A stretch of DNA of 64,000 nucleotides from Hymenobacter sp. PAMC 26628. Its GTDB lineage: Bacteria; Bacteroidota; Bacteroidia; Cytophagales; Hymenobacteraceae. The notes beneath the pieces were generated by a model that worked only from the letters and a program-made list of their open reading frames with translations, was not told the origin of the DNA and did not search any database. Each line of letters begins with the position of its first letter. The stretch's first letter is position 1. The stretch covers positions 868,001-932,000 of the forward strand of contig NZ_CP014304.1 in assembly GCF_001562275.1 (NCBI RefSeq), given 5' to 3'. This document shows positions 1 to 8,688 of the stretch, piece after piece. Position numbers and translations under genes: made by a program.

Positions 1-1658
1 ACGAGCGGGTGCTGCAAACCCGCCAGGGCTACACCGCGCCCACGCTCTACCAGGGGCGGCCCACGCTGCGCTACCTCGGGGGCCCCGACAAGCTGGCCCT
101 GCGCTACCGGGCCAGCCACAGCCAGGATTTCAGCGTGGGCTTTTCGCTCGAAAAAGACGCCGGCGAGCCCTGGGCTTGGCAGCCGGGCCAGGGCCGGGTG
201 GGGTTCGACTATTTCTCGGCCCACCTGGTGCTGCAAGCGCGGGGGCGCTGGAAAACCATTGCCCTGGGCGACTACCAATTGCAATTCGGGCAGGGGCTGC
301 TGCTCTCGTCGGGCTTCGCGGTGGGGAAGGGGGCGGAGGTGATTACCACCGTGCGGCGCTCGTCGGTGGGGGTGCGGCCCTACGCGGGGCTGCTGGAGAA
401 TTCGTTTTTTCGGGGCGGGGCCGCCACCTACCAGCTGGGGCCCCGGTGGGAGGCCACGGCCTTCGCCTCGCACCGCAACGCCGACGCCAACCTGCGCCAA
501 ACCCAGGACTCGCTGGCTGCCTACGACGAGTTCAGCTCGGGCCTCATCTACACCGGCCTGCACCGCACGGCCACCGAGCTGGCTAACCGCCACCGCCTGG
601 CCGAAACCGTGGGCGGCGGCCACCTCGGCTACGCCAGCGCCAACGGCGACCTGGCCGTAGGCCTCAGCGCCGTGGGCACGCACTACGGCACGGCCCTGCT
701 CAAGCGCCCCGAATCGTACAACCTGTTCGAGTTCAGCGGGAAGAACAACCTGGCCCTGGGCCTGCACTACAGCTACGTGTGGCGCAACCTGCTGCTGTTT
801 GGCGAAACGGCGCGCACCACCGGCGGGGCCCTGGGCACCGTGAACGGCCTGCTCGCCAGCCTGGGCCCCGCCGTGGACGCGGCCGTGCTGGTGCGCCACT
901 ACCCGGCCGATTTCCACTCGCTCTACGGCAACGCGTTCGGCGAAAACTACCGCAACATCAACGAGAGCGGCGTGTACTTCGGGCTGAAAATCCGGCCCGC
1001 GCCGCGCTGGGAGGTCAGCGCATATTACGATCAGTTCAGCTTCCCGTGGCTGCGCTACCGCGTGGGGGCCCCCAGCCGCGGCCACGACGCGCTGCTGCGC
1101 CTGGCCTACACGCCCAGCAAAACCACGATTCTCTCGACCCAACTGCGCCAGCGCCTCAAGCCGCGCGACCTGCCCACGAGCCCCGACTTCCCGGTGCCGT
1201 TGCCTGGCAACTACTTACAGCAAAGCCTACTGCTTTACTACGACGCGGCCCTCAGCCCGGCCCTGGAAGTGCGCACCCGCCTGCAAGCCTCCCGCCTGCG
1301 CCTCGACGACGTCCAGCCCTGGCAGGCGGGCTACGTGCTGGCCCAGGACGTGGCCTACCGCTTCGGGAGGGCCCTGAAGCTGACGGCCCGCTACGCCGTC
1401 TTCGACGCCGACAGCTATGATGTGCGCCAGTACGTGTACGAGTCCGACGTGTGGCTGGCCGTGTCGGTGCCGGCCCTCTACGGGCAGGGCACGCGGGCCT
1501 ACGCGCTAGCCGAAATCCGTCTGGGCAAGCCCCTCACGCTGTGGCTGCGCTACGCCGAAACCCGCTACCGCCACCAAACCACCGTGGGCACCGGCCTGGA
1601 AACCATCCAGGGCCCCGCCCGCAGCGAGGTGAAGGCGCAGCTGCGCTACAAGTTTTGA
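1..1658 (+). CDS. Outer-membrane beta-barrel protein, C-terminal part (5' truncated by window edge)
   Basis: The frame is open to the left edge of the window, so the GTG at position 9 is probably not the real start and the N-terminus lies outside. The roughly 550 visible residues are a chain of short amphipathic strands rich in Tyr, Arg, Leu and Gly, with aromatic residues at strand ends, and the protein ends in a strand finishing with Phe (LRYKF), as outer-membrane barrels usually do. Relatives in this group often carry helix-hairpin-helix (ComEA-like) repeats ahead of such a barrel; that part would be upstream and cannot be checked here. It converges on the esterase gene on the other strand with only about 35 bases between the stop codons. 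Outer-membrane barrel is well supported; the specific function is unknown. Confidence 0.6.
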   Translation, partial: ERVLQTRQGYTAPTLYQGRPTLRYLGGPDKLALRYRASHSQDFSVGFSLEKDAGEPWAWQPGQGRVGFDYFSAHLVLQARGRWKTIALGDYQLQFGQGLLLSSGFAVGKGAEVITTVRRSSVGVRPYAGLLENSFFRGGAATYQLGPRWEATAFASHRNADANLRQTQDSLAAYDEFSSGLIYTGLHRTATELANRHRLAETVGGGHLGYASANGDLAVGLSAVGTHYGTALLKRPESYNLFEFSGKNNLALGLHYSYVWRNLLLFGETARTTGGALGTVNGLLASLGPAVDAAVLVRHYPADFHSLYGNAFGENYRNINESGVYFGLKIRPAPRWEVSAYYDQFSFPWLRYRVGAPSRGHDALLRLAYTPSKTTILSTQLRQRLKPRDLPTSPDFPVPLPGNYLQQSLLLYYDAALSPALEVRTRLQASRLRLDDVQPWQAGYVLAQDVAYRFGRALKLTARYAVFDADSYDVRQYVYESDVWLAVSVPALYGQGTRAYALAEIRLGKPLTLWLRYAETRYRHQTTVGTGLETIQGPARSEVKAQLRYKF

Positions 1659-1694
1659 ACGGGGGCTGCTTTTAAGGATCTCAGAGGTCAACGA

Positions 1695-2870
1695 TCATAA
1701 CTTCACTACCCTTCGGTACGAAGCAGTGCCGTTATCATTTATTCTTAACGTATACGTGCCACTGCACCAATTACTTGTGAGTAGTTGCAAGCTACCGTCT
1801 GGCATTGGTATAGTTTGCACCGCTATAATCCTTCCAAGAATGTCCGTGACGGAGAGCTGTGTTGTCCGAAAAGTTTTGCTAGACCGAATAGTAAGTACGT
1901 CCTTCACCGGGTTAGGAGAAGCGGAGAAATCTAACGTGAGAACTGCATTCGTAGTCGTTGACAACGCCGTTTTTAGTTGGTTAAGTCTATAACGCCTCAA
2001 AAAGCGCCATATCGCTTGGCTAGCGTTAAAGTCACGGTTGGTGACGGCATTATTATCTATTGGTGCCCCGGGCCAACTATGGCCGCCTCCTACTATTTTG
2101 TAGTGCTCGACCACGCTGCTCGCCCTGCCTCCACTGTACACATAATGTATTGCTGTGCAGCCATCGGTGGTATTAATGTTCGGTACTTCCGTGATGGTAG
2201 AAGTTGACGAGCATCCATTAAAACGTACCCAGTAATCAAGCAGGGAGGGAATAGAAGCGTACCAAGTGCTATAGTAAGGCACTATGTAATCCTCAGTGCC
2301 GTGAATTTCTAAAATGGGTACGGGGTGTAATGGAGTACATGCATTCAGGCGGCTTGGCAATACACTGCCAGCGACAGAAGCAATAGCCGCTATTCTGTCG
2401 CTAAGCTGGCAAGCTAATTCATAACTCATAAACCCCCCATTGCTCAGGCCTGTACTATAAATTCGATCCGGATCAATGGCAAATTGTGATTGTAGCGATA
2501 CCAATAAATCTGTTATGAACTGTACGTCATTAATTCCATTTCCTGGGGGAACCCAAGTATTCCAGAATCGCTCTCCTCCAGTATCTCGGGTGCCATTTGG
2601 ATGCACGATAATAAAGTTGGCGGTATCAGCAATTGGTCGAAAATCACCGTAATACTCCTGAAATGGTCCATTAGATGCATAACCATGCAAATTAAATAAC
2701 AAGGGAACTGCTTGGCTTGGAGAGTACGAAGCGGGTAGGTATACACTATACTCTCTAATAATACCACCACTGACGAGTGTGCCCTGTAAAGTGGTTTGGG
2801 CCCTGAGGGTCCAACAGGATCCGGTCAGCAATGTGACCAATAATAAGAATGAATGAATTGAAAATCGCAT
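1695..2870 (-). CDS. Secreted polyhydroxybutyrate-depolymerase/feruloyl-esterase-like hydrolase with T9SS sorting domain
   Basis: 391 residues. A signal peptide covers about residues 1-24 (hydrophobic run ending in LRAQ). The catalytic domain is an alpha/beta hydrolase of the LpqC/PHB-depolymerase type: oxyanion region LFNLHGY near 58-64, nucleophile elbow GLSNGG at 141-146 (Ser143), acid in HGTED (Asp194) and catalytic His in GGGHSWPG (His264). Residues from about 318 (ASPNPVKD) to the end form a type IX secretion C-terminal sorting domain, so the enzyme is expected to be exported and anchored at or released from the cell surface. Substrate is not readable; carbohydrate esters or short polyesters are family options. 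The gene and the acyltransferase upstream of it are visibly AT-richer than the surroundings, which suggests acquisition. Confidence 0.8.
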   Translation of the reverse strand: MRFSIHSFLLLVTLLTGSCWTLRAQTTLQGTLVSGGIIREYSVYLPASYSPSQAVPLLFNLHGYASNGPFQEYYGDFRPIADTANFIIVHPNGTRDTGGERFWNTWVPPGNGINDVQFITDLLVSLQSQFAIDPDRIYSTGLSNGGFMSYELACQLSDRIAAIASVAGSVLPSRLNACTPLHPVPILEIHGTEDYIVPYYSTWYASIPSLLDYWVRFNGCSSTSTITEVPNINTTDGCTAIHYVYSGGRASSVVEHYKIVGGGHSWPGAPIDNNAVTNRDFNASQAIWRFLRRYRLNQLKTALSTTTNAVLTLDFSASPNPVKDVLTIRSSKTFRTTQLSVTDILGRIIAVQTIPMPDGSLQLLTSNWCSGTYTLRINDNGTASYRRVVKL

Positions 2871-2889
2871 ATTAAACTTTTAATAAAAA

Positions 2890-3930
2890 TTATAATTTTA
2901 AGAGATGGGATAATCGAAGAAATGGCTTTTCTACGCATAAGAAATAGATATAAGCGCTGAATAAGGCTAGCAAGACACACAGCCCGATTTCTCCACCTAC
3001 TTGCAAAGGCGTAGTGGGCGGCCAGATATGAGTCAGTAAATATTCTGCCGCTGCGCCAACCAAAAAATGCGTCAAATATAGCGAGTATGAAATTTTCCCT
3101 AGCCAAGATAATATGGGATGGTTAATTTTAACAAACGCGATAGTTAATGCTGTTATTAATCCAGTTAATGCTGGCCAGATGCCCATTTGAAAGCCACAAA
3201 GCCCTGTGAATACCACCAGAGCCAATACGTATTGTCGCCCGGTTATTGTGCGCTGTTTGTAAAGTAGTGTGGCCGCCCCGAGCGAGAATATTGAACTGAA
3301 ATGAAAAAAAGTTTCTTTTGGTAAAAAGGGTAAATATTGTAGTAGGCTTAATGCAATTGACCAAGACAGAAAGTGCCATACCGAGTTAGCTGCGAATATC
3401 TGTCGATAGAATAATCCGACCACTAAGTAAAACTGAAATTCTAAAGAAAGAGTCCAAAATACACCATTTATCCAGCTATTATGCGTGAATGGAATAATAA
3501 AAAATATGTTCTCTAGGAATTGTGTAGGAGTTATGGAAAGAAGGCGATTAGAGGGGTGATGCAGGAAATAACTAATCAAGTACCATTCTAGCATAACTAA
3601 TAGTATGCTCGCGTAAGCAGGCGGGCAAATGCGTACAACGCGCTTGCGCATGAAAGCGTTAAACCCACTAATACGATAATCCTTTCCCCATAGACTATAA
3701 GGAATTACGAAGCCAGATATTACAAAAAATATCTCTACACCTAAGTAACCCCAAGCGAAGCTATGTTTCAGCATAGGCGAATAAAGCTTGACTAAGTTTG
3801 TGCCACTAGTAAAATGAAATAAACAAACACTTATGGCCGCGAATCCTCTAAGCAAATCAAGAATGCCAAGGTGTTGTCGTGTGCTCTGAATTTGAATGAT
3901 GGTGCTAGGTAATGTATGCAAAGTAATCAT
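2890..3930 (-). CDS. Acyltransferase 3 family membrane protein (OafA/YrhL-like)
   Basis: 346 residues, predicted polytopic inner-membrane protein. The N-terminal part has the family hallmark LDLLRGFAAISVCLFHF at 24-40, with the conserved Arg28 and the presumed catalytic His39, followed by GYLGVEIFFVISGFVIPYS, the second diagnostic segment. Family members O-acylate surface glycans or lipids using acyl-CoA taken from the cytoplasmic side. It lies 19 bases upstream of the secreted esterase on the same strand and shares its lower GC content, so the two look co-transcribed and co-inherited. A surface-polysaccharide acetylation role is inference; the family call is firm. Confidence 0.85.
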   Translation of the reverse strand: MITLHTLPSTIIQIQSTRQHLGILDLLRGFAAISVCLFHFTSGTNLVKLYSPMLKHSFAWGYLGVEIFFVISGFVIPYSLWGKDYRISGFNAFMRKRVVRICPPAYASILLVMLEWYLISYFLHHPSNRLLSITPTQFLENIFFIIPFTHNSWINGVFWTLSLEFQFYLVVGLFYRQIFAANSVWHFLSWSIALSLLQYLPFLPKETFFHFSSIFSLGAATLLYKQRTITGRQYVLALVVFTGLCGFQMGIWPALTGLITALTIAFVKINHPILSWLGKISYSLYLTHFLVGAAAEYLLTHIWPPTTPLQVGGEIGLCVLLALFSAYIYFLCVEKPFLRLSHLLKL

Positions 3931-4081
3931 TTATTTAGGGTAATAGAAAAATCTGAGTTTTGAAATGCGCGTTGAAATAATTATTTAAGCACATGTCAGC
4001 AAAGTATTTTGGTTTATTGAAATGTGCTAGATCTATTGTTGCATAGGATGCGAGATGCAACACTTCGAATTATTCAGTAAC

Positions 4082-6301
4082 TTACTGCCGCATCACTTTC
4101 AGCACCACCGTACTCGCCAGCAAATCTACGCGCAGGTAGTACACGCCCGCCGCCAAGGGCCCCAGGTCCAGCGGGTACTGCCAGGCGTCGGCGGTTTTGG
4201 TGGTTTGGGCGGCCCACACGGTACGCCCCACTGCATCCAATATTTGCAAGGTCACGGGGCCCCGCTGGGCGTTGGCCAGGGCCAGGGTGGCCGCGCCGGT
4301 GCTAGGGTTGGGGAACACCGACGCGCTGGCCGCGGCGGCGCCGAGCTGGGTGGCCAGCACGTTCACGATGCTGAAGTTCTGGTCGGAAATGTCGAAGAAG
4401 ACGTTGCCCACGGCCCGCACCATCACCCGGGCCGTGGCGGTGAGGGGCGTGCCGGCGGGCACGGCCACGGTGGCCGCGCCGGTGTTGGGGGCCCCGGCCA
4501 GCAGCACGGTGGGGTAGGTAAAGCCGCCGTCGGTGCTCAGCAAAATATCGACCTGCGCGGCGCCGATGGGGGCCCCGGCGGTGCCGGCCACGTCCCAGGC
4601 CACGGCGGCGTTGGTGCCGGGCTGCCACTGCGCGCCGGCGGCGTTGGGCTGCTGCACCCGGAAGGGCCCCGCGGTGCCGACGACGGCCACGCTCGTCGAG
4701 TCGTAATCGACGCCCCCGCGGTTGTCGCGGGCCACCAGGCGGAAGCGCAGCCGCCGGGCGTAGGTCGGTAGCAGCTCGCCAATGGTTTGCACGTTGTTCA
4801 CCACGTCGCTGATTTGCGGGAACGTGCGGGTGGGCGAGGCGCTGGGCGCGAAGGGCCGGAACAGGGGCGCATTGCCGGTGGGGCTGGCGATGGGGGAGGT
4901 AACCGAATCCCGGTCAAACTCCTCCCAAGCGTAGGTGAGGGCATCGCCGTCGGGGTCGGTGGCCCGGCCGGTGAGGGCGAAGGGCGTGCCCAGCGGGATG
5001 CGGTAGCCGGGGCCCGCCACGGGCACGGGCGGGCGGTTGCCGGTGCCCGTAACGACGGCGCAAGTACCCTTGGTGCTCAAAAACGCCAGGATTTCGTCGT
5101 AGCTGCGCGAATGGAAAAAGGGCAGACTGCTGGCCACGACGTTCTCAGGGGCGCAGATGCCGGCGTAGGCCATGATGGTGGCGCCGCTGCCCGGCTCGTA
5201 GGCCGAGCGGGGCGAGCGGTTGGCGCCGCCGCAGTCGCCGCCCGTGCCGTTGAAGGTGTGGGTAGCCCCAATCTGGTGCCCGATTTCGTGGGCCACGTAG
5301 TCGATGTCGAAGCCGTCGCCGGTGGGATTGGCCTGGCCGCTCACACCGCCGGCCTTCTCGGTGGGGTCGCAGGCCGAGGCCACGTAGGCAATGCCGCTGC
5401 CGCCGGTGCTGAACACGTGCCCGATGTCGTAATTATTGGTGCCGATGATGCGGTCGAGGTTCGTCTGGTTTTGCCCCAGCATGGCCGTGCCGTTGTTGTT
5501 AGAGTACACGGGGTTGGCCACTGGGGTCCCCGCGCCGCTGAGGAAAATGGCCTGGTCCTCGTTGGCCACCAACACCAGGCGCACGGCCAGCTCGCGCTCG
5601 TACACGCCGCTTACGCGGTTGACGGTGGTGGCCACGGCGGCCAGCACGCGCGCCACGGTATTGCCCTGGGTGAGCGAGTATTCTGGCGTGCATGCCACCG
5701 CCAGCCGAAACGTGCGCAGCTGCGCGCCGTTGGGCTGCCCGGCCAGGGCGGCCAGCCCCGCGCCGGGGCCCGGGCCGCCTGTCAGGCACACCCAGCCGTC
5801 GGCCGGGGCCCCAGCGCCCTTGCTGAACGCCACGGCGTGGGCGCTGTCGCCGGCCGGGTCGATGTAGTAGGCCCGGCCGGCGCTGAGCACTTGGGCGTGG
5901 AAGCCGCCGGGGCCCACATCGAGGCGGGCGGAGGCGGTGGGGTCGTCGAGGCCCTGGGCCGCGTAGGTCTGGATTTGGGGGAAGCGCGCGGCCAGCGCCG
6001 GGGCCAGCACCGGCACCGGCCGCACCCGGTAGCGCTGGGTGCCGCCCCCGGGCAGCGGCAAGTTCAGCACCGCGCCGGCCGGCTGCAGGGCCGCCCGCAC
6101 GGCGGGCACGTCGATGCGCAAGGCGCGGCCCTGGCGCAGGGCCCCGGACAGCCGGGCGGCGGCCGTGCGCGCCAGCGGCTGGTCGGCAAACCACGCTTGT
6201 TGGGCGCGGGCAGGCAGCGAAATCAGGAGGAATAAAACGGCCAGGGCCCCCAGCCCGCGCCCGCCGCCGCACCGGCCCGCCGTGGTAAAAAATAACGCCA
6301 T
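4082..6301 (-). CDS. Secreted reprolysin-type (M12B-like) zinc metalloprotease with T9SS sorting domain
   Basis: 739 residues. Signal peptide to about residue 33 (SLPARAQ), then a long propeptide-like region. The metzincin zinc site HEIGHQIGATH is at 338-348: His338, Glu339 (catalytic), His342 and His348. It is followed by a cysteine-rich stretch (TGGDCGG, GICAPE) and beta-sandwich segments of Ig/PKD type (for example VPVAGPGYRIPLG and a DPDGDALTYAW calcium-loop-like motif), and closes with a sorting domain from about residue 665 (VFPNPSTG) to the C-terminus. Such proteins are exported by the Bacteroidota type IX system and act outside the cell. GC is high, unlike the two genes downstream. 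A long open frame on the opposite strand is a composition shadow. Confidence 0.88.
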   Translation of the reverse strand: MALFFTTAGRCGGGRGLGALAVLFLLISLPARAQQAWFADQPLARTAAARLSGALRQGRALRIDVPAVRAALQPAGAVLNLPLPGGGTQRYRVRPVPVLAPALAARFPQIQTYAAQGLDDPTASARLDVGPGGFHAQVLSAGRAYYIDPAGDSAHAVAFSKGAGAPADGWVCLTGGPGPGAGLAALAGQPNGAQLRTFRLAVACTPEYSLTQGNTVARVLAAVATTVNRVSGVYERELAVRLVLVANEDQAIFLSGAGTPVANPVYSNNNGTAMLGQNQTNLDRIIGTNNYDIGHVFSTGGSGIAYVASACDPTEKAGGVSGQANPTGDGFDIDYVAHEIGHQIGATHTFNGTGGDCGGANRSPRSAYEPGSGATIMAYAGICAPENVVASSLPFFHSRSYDEILAFLSTKGTCAVVTGTGNRPPVPVAGPGYRIPLGTPFALTGRATDPDGDALTYAWEEFDRDSVTSPIASPTGNAPLFRPFAPSASPTRTFPQISDVVNNVQTIGELLPTYARRLRFRLVARDNRGGVDYDSTSVAVVGTAGPFRVQQPNAAGAQWQPGTNAAVAWDVAGTAGAPIGAAQVDILLSTDGGFTYPTVLLAGAPNTGAATVAVPAGTPLTATARVMVRAVGNVFFDISDQNFSIVNVLATQLGAAAASASVFPNPSTGAATLALANAQRGPVTLQILDAVGRTVWAAQTTKTADAWQYPLDLGPLAAGVYYLRVDLLASTVVLKVMRQ

Positions 6302-6482
6302 GGGCCGTTAACGCGCGAAAAGTAGGGCTGGTATTCTCAGCTTGAAGGTACGGCTGGGGAATGAATACGGATGGCCTGGTGGCGTGGCCTTTGCGAATCC
6401 GCGCCGTTTGCTTCGTCCTGCCGATTAATCGTTCGGCCACCGTTCAACTGCGCGGACTCGCAGCGTCCGCGCTACCGCCGGG

Positions 6483-8444
6483 CTAGGCATCCGTTTTCAG
6501 CAGCACCACCTGGGCGCGGTCGGCGGCGCTGATTTTGCGGCGGAAGTCGACGTAGCCGGCGTAGGACGCGGCGGGCAGGTGCAGGCGGGGTAGCTCGAGG
6601 CGGCGCACGTAGCGCACGGTGCCGTCGGGCAGGGCCAGGTACTGGGCCGAGTAGGTGCCGTAGGCCGTAGCCAGCTGCACGGGGGCGGGCAAGGTTTCGG
6701 GCTGGAAGCCGGCCGGGAAGTGCAGCCGCACGGTGTCGGCCTGGAGGCTGGCGCGGGGCACCCACAGCGCGGTTTGGCGCGTGCCTACCTGCGCTGGCAA
6801 AGCGGGCAGGCGGCTCAGCAGGTTGGGGCTCACGAACACGCGCTTGCCGCTGGGCGGGGCGTAGCCCGGCAGGGCCAGCCCGAGGGTTTCGACCACCCCG
6901 GGCGTGCCCGCACCGGGGGCCACCGCCAGCCCAAACTTGCTGATGGTGAACGTGGACAGGCGCAGCCGTTCGGCCACGTACTGCTTCTGCTCGGTGGGGC
7001 CCAGCTCGTGCAGCACCTGGGCGTAGGTGTCCTGCTCCTGGCCGGTGCGCAGGGTGCGGGCGGTGGCCGTGGCGGCCCCGGCGGCGTCGAGGTACAGGTC
7101 GATGCGGCGCTCGCGGCGGTTGTCGGCGCAGCGGTAGCGGGGCGTGGCCACCACCTGGCCGCCCTTGGGCGTGAGCAGCAGCGCGTGGCGGTTGCCGGTG
7201 AAGCTGCCCATGTAGCCCAGCGCGGTGGTCTGGCTGGTGCACTCCAGCCACAGCGTGTCGGGGCGGCCGGCGGTGGCCAGCGGCACGCACACCACGGCAT
7301 GGTTGAACTGGTTGCTGGGGAAGTCGGGGCGCAGGTCGGCGTGGTCGGCGCCGGCCCCGATGAGGGCCACGTAGGCGGGCACGCCGGCGGTGGCCAGCAG
7401 GGCCATGGTGTAGTTGCTCAGGGCCTTGCAGTCGCCGTAGCCGCTGGTGGCCACCGCGCTGGCCGGAAAGGTTTGCCAGCCGCCCAGGCCCAGCTGCACC
7501 GAAATGTAGCGGGTGCTGCCTTGCAGCAGGTTATACAGCCGGGCCACCCGGGTGTGCGGGTCGGGCGCGTCCTTAATCAGCTCGGCTACCTTGGCAATGG
7601 TGGCGGGCGGCAGCACGGCGCGGCCGGTGTTCAGCTCGTAGTTCCACTGGCCAAACGACTGCCAAGTCGTGGCCGAGCCGGCGTGGCCCTGCACCTCGAA
7701 GGCCCCGGGGGCCAGGGCCACGCCGGGCGTGGTATCGGCCAGGGGCGGGGCGTTGTCTTCTTCGTCGAGGGCGGGGCGGCCGGCCAGGGCCCAGGCGTAC
7801 TGCTCCTGGCTGCCGGCGCTGGTGTGCTGGGCGGGGGCCCCGGCGGGCCACTGCCGCTCCTGGTAGCGCAGGGGCAGGGCGGAGGGCGTGCTCACGCGCA
7901 GGGTGGCGCTTTGCACGGCCAGGCCTTCCTCGTCCTGAGGCTGCCAGGTGGGATAAAACAGCGTATTGTCCGACACCACTTCGTAGTCAAACTCTACAGT
8001 GTAGGGCACCTGGGGCTGGCGCAAGTCGGCGTAGCGCACCCGCACGTCGGTCATCAGGCTGCCGCCGGCGTCGCCCACGCCCTGGTCGCGGATTTCGCTG
8101 GCCCGCAGCTGGTGCAGCAGGCGGCCGTCGGCGTCGTACACGGCCCCGCGCAGGTAGCCGATGGCGTTCAGGGCGTCGTAGCCCACGGTGGTGCGCCCGA
8201 AGGCGTCGCCGCCCGCGTCGAGCACCGTGATGACTTTGTGCACGGTGTGCACCAGGCGGCTGGCCGATTTCACGGTCACCACCTCGTCGTCGGCGCGCAG
8301 CACGGCGTGGGCCCCCTCGCGCAGGGCCGCCGGAATGTCCGCCACGGAATACTTCGGCGCGGGGCCCCACCGCATGGGCAGCGGGGGCCGGGCACCACCC
8401 AAGGGCACGGCAAGCAGCAGCGCGAGTAAATTTTTGGCTTTCAT
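6483..8444 (-). CDS. DUF3857/transglutaminase-like exported protein, catalytic residues present
   Basis: 653 residues with a probable N-terminal signal segment (LLALLLAVPLGG). The first half is a DUF3857 beta-sandwich (VTVKSASRLVHTVHKVITVL near 57-76). The middle carries a transglutaminase-like core with the cysteine motif SGYGDCKALSNYTMALL, Cys339, followed by FNHAVVCVPL (His) and LWLECTS (acidic position), so a papain-like triad is plausible. The last third is a further beta domain. The Cytophagales often have tandem genes of this type; function is not established but periplasmic amide-bond or cross-linking chemistry is suggested. It lies downstream of a second DUF3857 gene on the same strand, separated by 244 bases containing a family A palindrome. 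Stem-forming sequence at 6450-6472 may help terminate it. Confidence 0.8.
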   Translation of the reverse strand: MKAKNLLALLLAVPLGGARPPLPMRWGPAPKYSVADIPAALREGAHAVLRADDEVVTVKSASRLVHTVHKVITVLDAGGDAFGRTTVGYDALNAIGYLRGAVYDADGRLLHQLRASEIRDQGVGDAGGSLMTDVRVRYADLRQPQVPYTVEFDYEVVSDNTLFYPTWQPQDEEGLAVQSATLRVSTPSALPLRYQERQWPAGAPAQHTSAGSQEQYAWALAGRPALDEEDNAPPLADTTPGVALAPGAFEVQGHAGSATTWQSFGQWNYELNTGRAVLPPATIAKVAELIKDAPDPHTRVARLYNLLQGSTRYISVQLGLGGWQTFPASAVATSGYGDCKALSNYTMALLATAGVPAYVALIGAGADHADLRPDFPSNQFNHAVVCVPLATAGRPDTLWLECTSQTTALGYMGSFTGNRHALLLTPKGGQVVATPRYRCADNRRERRIDLYLDAAGAATATARTLRTGQEQDTYAQVLHELGPTEQKQYVAERLRLSTFTISKFGLAVAPGAGTPGVVETLGLALPGYAPPSGKRVFVSPNLLSRLPALPAQVGTRQTALWVPRASLQADTVRLHFPAGFQPETLPAPVQLATAYGTYSAQYLALPDGTVRYVRRLELPRLHLPAASYAGYVDFRRKISAADRAQVVLLKTDA

Positions 8445-8503
8445 AAGAAAGGAAATTCTAATAAAATAGCTGTTGATAGGAAGTAGCCGAAATCATTCAG
8501 AAC

Positions 8504-8592
8504 GTCATGCTGAGCTTGCCGAAGCATGTCTGCTGCTCAGCTAATCAGGATTACTGCTTGCAGTAGAGATGCTTCGGCAAGCTCAGCATGAC
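8504..8592. repeat. Family A intergenic palindrome, copy 1
   Basis: Outer arms GTCATGCTGAGC and GCTCAGCATGAC, inner arms GAAGCATGTC/GATGCTTC, with a short unpaired centre. The pairing is nearly perfect over about 33 bases per arm. It lies between the two DUF3857 genes. Confidence 0.85.
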
Positions 8593-8688
8593 GGTCAATT
8601 TTGCTTTCCAAAAGGCTTAAAAATATGGGGCCCCGAAGGAGTATAATTTGCTTGGCGGTACAGCCACGCGGCCCGATTAGCCGCCGCG

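Noticed and set aside
4787..6235. 482-codon open frame on the plus strand opposite the metalloprotease
   Set aside because: Rich in Gly, Ala, Arg and His with no recognisable motif; it mirrors the GC pattern of the well-supported M12B-type gene on the other strand.
6720..8429. 569-codon open frame on the plus strand opposite the DUF3857 gene
   Set aside because: Composition shadow of the minus-strand gene, which has a signal peptide and a conserved catalytic motif.
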